This document shows positions 60,160 through 64,000 of a stretch of 64,000 bases of DNA, one piece after another. Under the pieces are notes generated by a model. That model worked only from the letters and a program-made list of their open reading frames with translations. It searched no databases and was not told the origin of the DNA. The stretch is from UBA11524 sp045591175. Lineage in GTDB: Bacteria > Bacillota > Clostridia > Christensenellales > Aristaeellaceae. The position numbers were made by a program, and so were the translations under genes. The stretch covers positions 1 to 64,000 of the forward strand of contig JAZNSI010000048.1 of NCBI GenBank assembly GCA_045591175.1. The letters are read 5' to 3'. Positions within the stretch are counted from its first letter, which is position 1, and every line of letters starts with the position of its first letter.

Positions 60160-60876
60160 ATGATCCTCTACCCCGCCATCGACATGCTGGACGGCCAGGC
60201 TGTACGCCTGCGTCAGGGCAAGCGCGACGACGTGACCATCTTCGGCAACCCGGTTGAGCTGGCGAAAAAGTGGCGCGCCACCGGCGCTGAATGGCTCCAT
60301 CTGGTCGACCTGACTGCCGCATTTGAGGGCAAGACCGCCCATCTGCCGCTGATCCGCGAGGTGGTGGCGGCCTTCGACGGCCGGGTCGAGCTGGGCGGCG
60401 GTCTCCGCACGATGGCCGACATCGCGCTGCGGGTGGAAGCCGGTGTCAGCCGCTGCATCATCGGCACGGCGGCAGCGGAAAATCCCGCGCTGGTGGCGGA
60501 AGCCTGCAAGGCCTTCCCCGGCAAGATCGCCGTGGGCATCGACGCCAAGAACGGCCTCGTCGCGACCCGCGGCTGGGTGGAGACCTCTACCCTCACGGCG
60601 GTCGACCTGGCCCTGCGCATGAAGGACATGGGCGTTGACACCATCATCTACACCGACGTCAGCCGTGACGGCATGATGCAGGGGCCCAACGTGGCCGCCA
60701 CCCGTAAGCTTATCGAGCAGACCGGCATGAACATCATCGGCTCCGGCGGCGTGAGCTGCCTGGACGACCTGCGGAACCTGCGCGATGCAGGCTGCGCCGG
60801 CGCGATCCTGGGGCGTGCGATGTATGAGGGCGCGTTCACGGTGGAAGAGGCTCTCGCGGCTGTGAAGGAGGCGTAA
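60160..60876 (+). CDS. hisA: ProFAR isomerase HisA
   Basis: 238-residue TIM barrel isomerase. The two phosphate-binding half-barrel motifs are AIDMLDGQAVRL with Asp near the start and VELGGGLRT, then GSGGVSCLDDL. IDAKNGLVATRGW marks HisA rather than HisF. AGGAGG precedes ATG 60160. The next step needs HisH-HisF, which are absent from this operon. Confidence 0.96.
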   Translation: MILYPAIDMLDGQAVRLRQGKRDDVTIFGNPVELAKKWRATGAEWLHLVDLTAAFEGKTAHLPLIREVVAAFDGRVELGGGLRTMADIALRVEAGVSRCIIGTAAAENPALVAEACKAFPGKIAVGIDAKNGLVATRGWVETSTLTAVDLALRMKDMGVDTIIYTDVSRDGMMQGPNVAATRKLIEQTGMNIIGSGGVSCLDDLRNLRDAGCAGAILGRAMYEGAFTVEEALAAVKEA

Positions 60877-60877
60877 C

Positions 60878-62104
60878 ATGATCGACCGCACCATCCCCTA
60901 TTACAACATCATCATGCGGTGCGACCGCATCCTGCCCATGGAGATCAAGCTCCCCGAGGGCTACACCATCCGCACTTATCAGCCGGGTGATGAGGATGCC
61001 TGGGCTGCGCTCATGTGTGCCGTGGGCGAACAGACAGCCCTCGCGGATGCCAAAGCCCTGTTCATTGAGCGCTATCTGGCGGACGCCGATTTGACTGACC
61101 GCATCTTCTTTGCCGTGGATGCTGAAGGCACTATTGTGGGCACAGCCATTGCCTGGGAGCATGATCCCCGTGGTACGGGCGTGCGCGCACTGCACTGGGT
61201 CGCGGTGCATCCGGCACACCAGCGCAAGGGGCTGGGCAAGGCCCTGTGCCAGACCTGCCTGCGGCTTTTCCGCCGGGAGGACAACAGCCTGCCGGTCTAC
61301 CTTCACACCCAGCCCTGGAGCTGGAAGGCCATCCTGCTTTACATCAAGCTGGGCTTCAAGCTCCAGCCCAAGGATAGCTTCTACACCTATGAAAACCAGT
61401 ACGCCCAGGCCATGGAAACGCTGAAAGCCATCGTCCCCCCGGAGCAATACGCGAAGATGCAGGCCAATTCTGCCGTTGTCGCAGCAGACTTCGATCCTGC
61501 CGCCCTCAAATGGAACGACGCAGGCCTGATCCCCGCCATCGCCCAGGATGCGGCCACCGGCGAGGTGCTCATGCTGGCCTGGATGAACCAGGAATCCCTC
61601 CGCCTGACGCTGGAGAGCGGCTTTGCGACCTATTACAGCCGCAGCCGTCAGCAGCTCTGGCTCAAGGGCGAGACCAGCGGCCACACCCAGCGCGTCATCC
61701 GCCTGAGCTATGACTGCGACAGCGACGCCATTCTCATGCAGGTCAGCCAGATCGGCCCGGCCTGCCACACCGGCAAAAAGACCTGCTTCCACAACCCTGT
61801 GGTGGACGGCGCCATGCCTGCCACGGCCAGTATCATGGACGTGATCGAGGCCACCATCGCCGACCGCGCCGCGAACCCCAAGCCCGGCAGCTACACCAAT
61901 TACCTGCTGGACAAGGGCGCGGAGAAAATCTGCAAGAAGGTGGGCGAAGAAGCCACCGAAGCCGTCATTGCCGCGATGAAGGGCGACGCGGACGGCCTGG
62001 CCAGTGAGGCCGCCGACCTGCTGTACCACCTGGCAGTGCTGCTGCAAAGCCAGGGCGTGGAATGGCGCGATGTTTGGGAAGTACTGAGGAAGAGGCATAC
62101 TTGA
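60878..62104 (+). CDS. hisIE: GNAT acetyltransferase-HisI-HisE fusion
   Basis: 408 residues in one uninterrupted frame. Residues about 1-185: GNAT domain with the acetyl-CoA loop VAVHPAHQRKGLGKALC and the C-terminal YLHTQPWSWKAILLYIKLGF. Residues about 205-305: HisI cyclohydrolase with Asp279, Asp281 and Asp283 for Mg and Cys280, Cys296 and Cys303 for zinc, WNDAGLIPAIAQD and SGHTQRV. Residues about 318-406: HisE pyrophosphohydrolase with VGEEATE and SEAADLLYH. AAGGAGG precedes ATG 60878 and overlaps the end of hisA, so translation starts at the GNAT part. HisIE fusions are common; a GNAT in front is not known to me. Confidence 0.93.
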   Translation: MIDRTIPYYNIIMRCDRILPMEIKLPEGYTIRTYQPGDEDAWAALMCAVGEQTALADAKALFIERYLADADLTDRIFFAVDAEGTIVGTAIAWEHDPRGTGVRALHWVAVHPAHQRKGLGKALCQTCLRLFRREDNSLPVYLHTQPWSWKAILLYIKLGFKLQPKDSFYTYENQYAQAMETLKAIVPPEQYAKMQANSAVVAADFDPAALKWNDAGLIPAIAQDAATGEVLMLAWMNQESLRLTLESGFATYYSRSRQQLWLKGETSGHTQRVIRLSYDCDSDAILMQVSQIGPACHTGKKTCFHNPVVDGAMPATASIMDVIEATIADRAANPKPGSYTNYLLDKGAEKICKKVGEEATEAVIAAMKGDADGLASEAADLLYHLAVLLQSQGVEWRDVWEVLRKRHT

Positions 62105-62113
62105 CAGCATGAA

Positions 62114-62139
62114 AAAAAGAGGGGGTAACCCCTCTTTTT
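62114..62139. terminator. Bidirectional terminator after the his operon
   Basis: AAAAAGAGGGG-GTAA-CCCCTCTTTTT: 11-bp perfect stem with A/T tracts both sides. Confidence 0.9.
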
Positions 62140-62141
62140 GA

Positions 62142-62603
62142 TTACTTGTATGTACCACAGTCCTTGCACATGATGGTTGCGCGGTCATTCATTGTTCCAC
62201 ATTTTGCGCACTTCCAACGCTCTGCGATATTCTGTGGAGCAACTGTTCTTGCATAGCTTTGCGGAGCACGTTCCCGACTAAAAGCCACTGGCACATCCTG
62301 CGCTACTGCAGGTTTCTCGGTTTCCTTGCCGCCATCGTCACCGAGTCTTTGCAGAATCTGCTGGTTGATCTGGCGGTTTAGGGTAGTTTCTTCAATCAGT
62401 TCACCAAAGCCATACATGAAAAAGGAACCTACCCATGATACGACACATCCGCCGATAAGCACCCCGAAGCCCAATGCAACCGTCGGAGTGCGATAGCTGT
62501 CCATCGACCACAGAACAATCGCAAAAATGAGAGATGCAATCATGCCCACCACGCAGACGACCACTGCCAATGTCTTGATCTTTCCACCAATATTGTCAAA
62601 CAT
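62142..62603 (-). CDS. Membrane protein with C-terminal zinc ribbon
   Basis: 153 residues. Two transmembrane helices (about 10-35 and 44-66), a polar linker, and a C-terminal zinc ribbon reading CAKCGTMND and then CKDCG near the end. The codon use is visibly more A/T-rich than that of the flanking genes, which hints at later acquisition. ATG 62603 is chosen because AAAGGAGG is 9 nt upstream. Own consensus promoter. Unknown role; zinc ribbons of this kind often hold proteins together. Confidence 0.75.
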   Translation of the reverse strand: MFDNIGGKIKTLAVVVCVVGMIASLIFAIVLWSMDSYRTPTVALGFGVLIGGCVVSWVGSFFMYGFGELIEETTLNRQINQQILQRLGDDGGKETEKPAVAQDVPVAFSRERAPQSYARTVAPQNIAERWKCAKCGTMNDRATIMCKDCGTYK

Positions 62604-62635
62604 ATTCAACATCCTCCTTTGCAGGTTGCACGGCC

Positions 62636-62664
62636 ATTATAGCACTTTCCCCCATTGCAGTCAA
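62636..62664 (-). promoter_or_regulatory. Promoter of the zinc-ribbon gene
   Basis: Minus-strand TTGACT -35 and TATAAT -10, 17-bp spacer, with TGC before the -10. Confidence 0.75.
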
Positions 62665-62678
62665 GAACTCCGCAGGGC

Positions 62679-62707
62679 TTGCACTCCCGCGCATTTTCCT
62701 GTATAAT
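62679..62707 (+). promoter_or_regulatory. Promoter of the M16 peptidase gene
   Basis: TTGCAC -35 and TATAAT -10 with a 17-bp spacer; diverges from the zinc-ribbon promoter with 14 bp between the two -35 boxes. Confidence 0.68.
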
Positions 62708-62738
62708 AGAAGCAATATACAAATGGGAGCTGATCCAC

Positions 62739-64000
62739 ATGTCCGCCGTGCGTGAACACGTTCTGTCCAATGGCATGACCATCCTGTGCTGGCACAACCC
62801 CTATCTTCATGGCGTGGAGATTGGTCTGTACCTGCGCGCCGGGACGATCTATGAGACCGAGGAGACCCAGGGCATCAGCCATCTGCTGGAGCATCTGTGC
62901 TTCCGCGGGCTGGGCGATCTGGATCACGAGACGCTGCAGCGCACGCTGAACCGCTTCGGCGCGGACCTGGAGGGCATGACCACCGCAGAGGCCATCGTGT
63001 TCCGCCTGACCAGCCTGCCCCGGTATTTCGACGGCATGCTGGAGCTGTTCACGAAGTTCTTTGCGCCGAATTTCTGGTCTCCGGAGGATATCACGAAGGA
63101 AAAGGAGATCGTCATCCGGCAGATCGAGCAGGCGGATGAGGACTTCGACGAGCTGGTCGACCGTGCCTGGCGCGAGACCCCTGCGGGCGTATTTCCCCGA
63201 ATGGGCAGCGCAGAGGCCATCCGCGCCCTGGACAACGACACCATCTGGAACTGGCAGCGACTGGTCTTCCAGCCGCAGAATGCCTGCCTGGTGCTGACGG
63301 GCAACTTCTCCATCGGCATGGAGGAAGCCGCCATCGAGGTGCTGGCCGGCCTGGAAAACTACACCAGCGAGCCGCCCTTTGCCCAGCACATCCCCCTTGG
63401 CTTCTGCATGCGCGATGCGGAAAGCGACCTCATCGTCGATTCCGCCGACCCCGACAGCCAGGCCCAGGTACACATCGCCTTTGATATCGACGAGGACAAT
63501 GTCTTCCCCCTGGCCGCCCGGATCGTGGACGCCATCACCGCCGGCAACGACGACTCCATCCTCTTCCAGACCCTGCGGGAGGAGGAGGCCCTCGTCGCTG
63601 AGATCGAGAGCTACATCCAGGAGATGGGCCAGTTCCATCGGCTGGTCATCCGCTACGACGTCCGGCAGGAGAAGCTCGCTGAAAGCCTGCGCAAGGTGTT
63701 CAAGTACCTGCACCGGCTGAGCGTGTATGTGCGCCCCGTCCGCCTGGAGCAGGTGCGCAGCCACTTCAGCGTCGGGCATGCGCTGACCCAGGATAACGTC
63801 AGCGAAATGAACGAGCTGGCCGGCTGGGCCTGGGTCGCGGGGGATTCCTCCCGTGCCGATCTGGACGCTCAAGCCGCCCAATTCAATGACCTTTCCGCCG
63901 AGGAGCTGCTGGACGCAGCCCAGACCATCTTCCGCCCGGAGAATCTGGTCATCTCCGTCGAGCGCGACCCCGAAGCCGTGCAGGACGACATGAGCGAGCT
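62739..64000 (+). CDS. M16 family zinc peptidase (3' end outside window)
   Basis: Frame is open from ATG 62739 to the end of the window (420 codons) with no stop. Inverted zinc motif HLLEH lies near residue 50 in QGISHLLEHLCFRG, and the distal Glu is in TAEAIVFRL, about 76 residues on, as in insulinase/PqqL-like proteases. The second half shows the matching inactive-domain fold. No signal peptide, so probably cytoplasmic. A modest GGGAGC site is 8 nt upstream. The protein end and any partner are unseen. Confidence 0.88.
   Translation, partial: MSAVREHVLSNGMTILCWHNPYLHGVEIGLYLRAGTIYETEETQGISHLLEHLCFRGLGDLDHETLQRTLNRFGADLEGMTTAEAIVFRLTSLPRYFDGMLELFTKFFAPNFWSPEDITKEKEIVIRQIEQADEDFDELVDRAWRETPAGVFPRMGSAEAIRALDNDTIWNWQRLVFQPQNACLVLTGNFSIGMEEAAIEVLAGLENYTSEPPFAQHIPLGFCMRDAESDLIVDSADPDSQAQVHIAFDIDEDNVFPLAARIVDAITAGNDDSILFQTLREEEALVAEIESYIQEMGQFHRLVIRYDVRQEKLAESLRKVFKYLHRLSVYVRPVRLEQVRSHFSVGHALTQDNVSEMNELAGWAWVAGDSSRADLDAQAAQFNDLSAEELLDAAQTIFRPENLVISVERDPEAVQDDMSE

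Noticed and set aside
60160..60876. HisF in place of HisA
   Set aside because: The sequence begins with the AIDMLDGQAVRL motif and has IDAKNG, both typical of HisA.
61400..61520. Frameshift or hidden gene start between the GNAT and HisIE parts
   Set aside because: The frame is continuous, no stop occurs, and no good ribosome-binding site precedes the HisI part.

Overview
The window is a 64 kb chromosomal segment of a Gram-positive, low-oxygen Clostridia-type bacterium with an unusually GC-rich genome (third codon positions are mostly G or C). Evidence for this placement: the ylm division cluster (ylmE-sepF-yggT-ylmH-divIVA), ylxM-ffh-rpsP-khpA-rimM-trmD, a PurR of the Bacillus type, HisZ plus short HisG, DUF4364- and BofC-like proteins, a His-less HPr, and Ala/Glu-Asp signal-peptide junctions. 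A gut or rumen Clostridia lineage such as Christensenellales is plausible, but this is inference. No phage, insertion sequence, CRISPR array, tRNA or rRNA was seen. Almost everything looks like core genome, so the interesting material is in fusions, leaders, operators and small dispersed repeats.

Layout. 1-3.7 kb: end of an M3 peptidase, a PH-domain protein, secG, and a kduI-kduD uronate pair with two direct-repeat operators and a cre-like site. 3.9-7.8 kb: a secreted SH3-like protein, a CDF metal exporter and CCA tRNA nucleotidyltransferase. 7.9-11.4 kb: the alpha ribosomal operon (rpsM-rpsK-rpsD-rpoA-rplQ) behind a leader of about 350 nt packed with hairpins. 11.5-14.7 kb: small genes, including an orphan response regulator without its phosphoacceptor Asp. 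14.8-19.4 kb: a Gld-type ABC operon. 19.5-24.1 kb: guaB, a cytidylate-kinase-like protein, a nucleoside hydrolase and a deaminase (nucleotide metabolism). 24.1-30.7 kb: a minus-strand operon ylxM-ffh-rpsP-khpA-rimM-trmD continuing into two small genes and a JAMM-HflX fusion. 30.8-37.2 kb: two paralogous secreted peptidoglycan-binding proteins, a HAD phosphatase, a BofC-like protein and an ApgM-family enzyme.

37.4-46.1 kb is one long minus-strand operon. It starts with an anti-sigma/sigma pair in the place where sigG lies in Bacillus. It continues through an HlyD-like protein, ylmE, a SepF with a very long disordered linker, yggT, ylmH and divIVA, and ends with a PD-(D/E)XK nuclease-XPD helicase. 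46.1-51.3 kb: a TauE/SafE permease, aspartokinase behind a 14-bp inverted repeat that brackets its promoter, RecD2 and a Crh-like HPr. 51.4-56.2 kb: DUF4364 regulator, a CE15-type glucuronoyl esterase, PurR and signal peptidase I. 56.3-62.1 kb: a histidine operon hisZ-hisG-hisD-hisB-hisA ending in a single reading frame that joins a GNAT acetyltransferase to HisI and HisE; hisH, hisF and hisC are not in it. The window closes with a zinc-ribbon membrane protein and the start of an M16 peptidase that runs off the edge.

The best candidates for something undescribed are the GNAT-HisI-HisE fusion, the structured rpsM leader, and a dispersed multi-hairpin element found right after the stop codons of kduD and purR. 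The two copies of that element differ by a compensatory base-pair change, which argues that it works as folded RNA.
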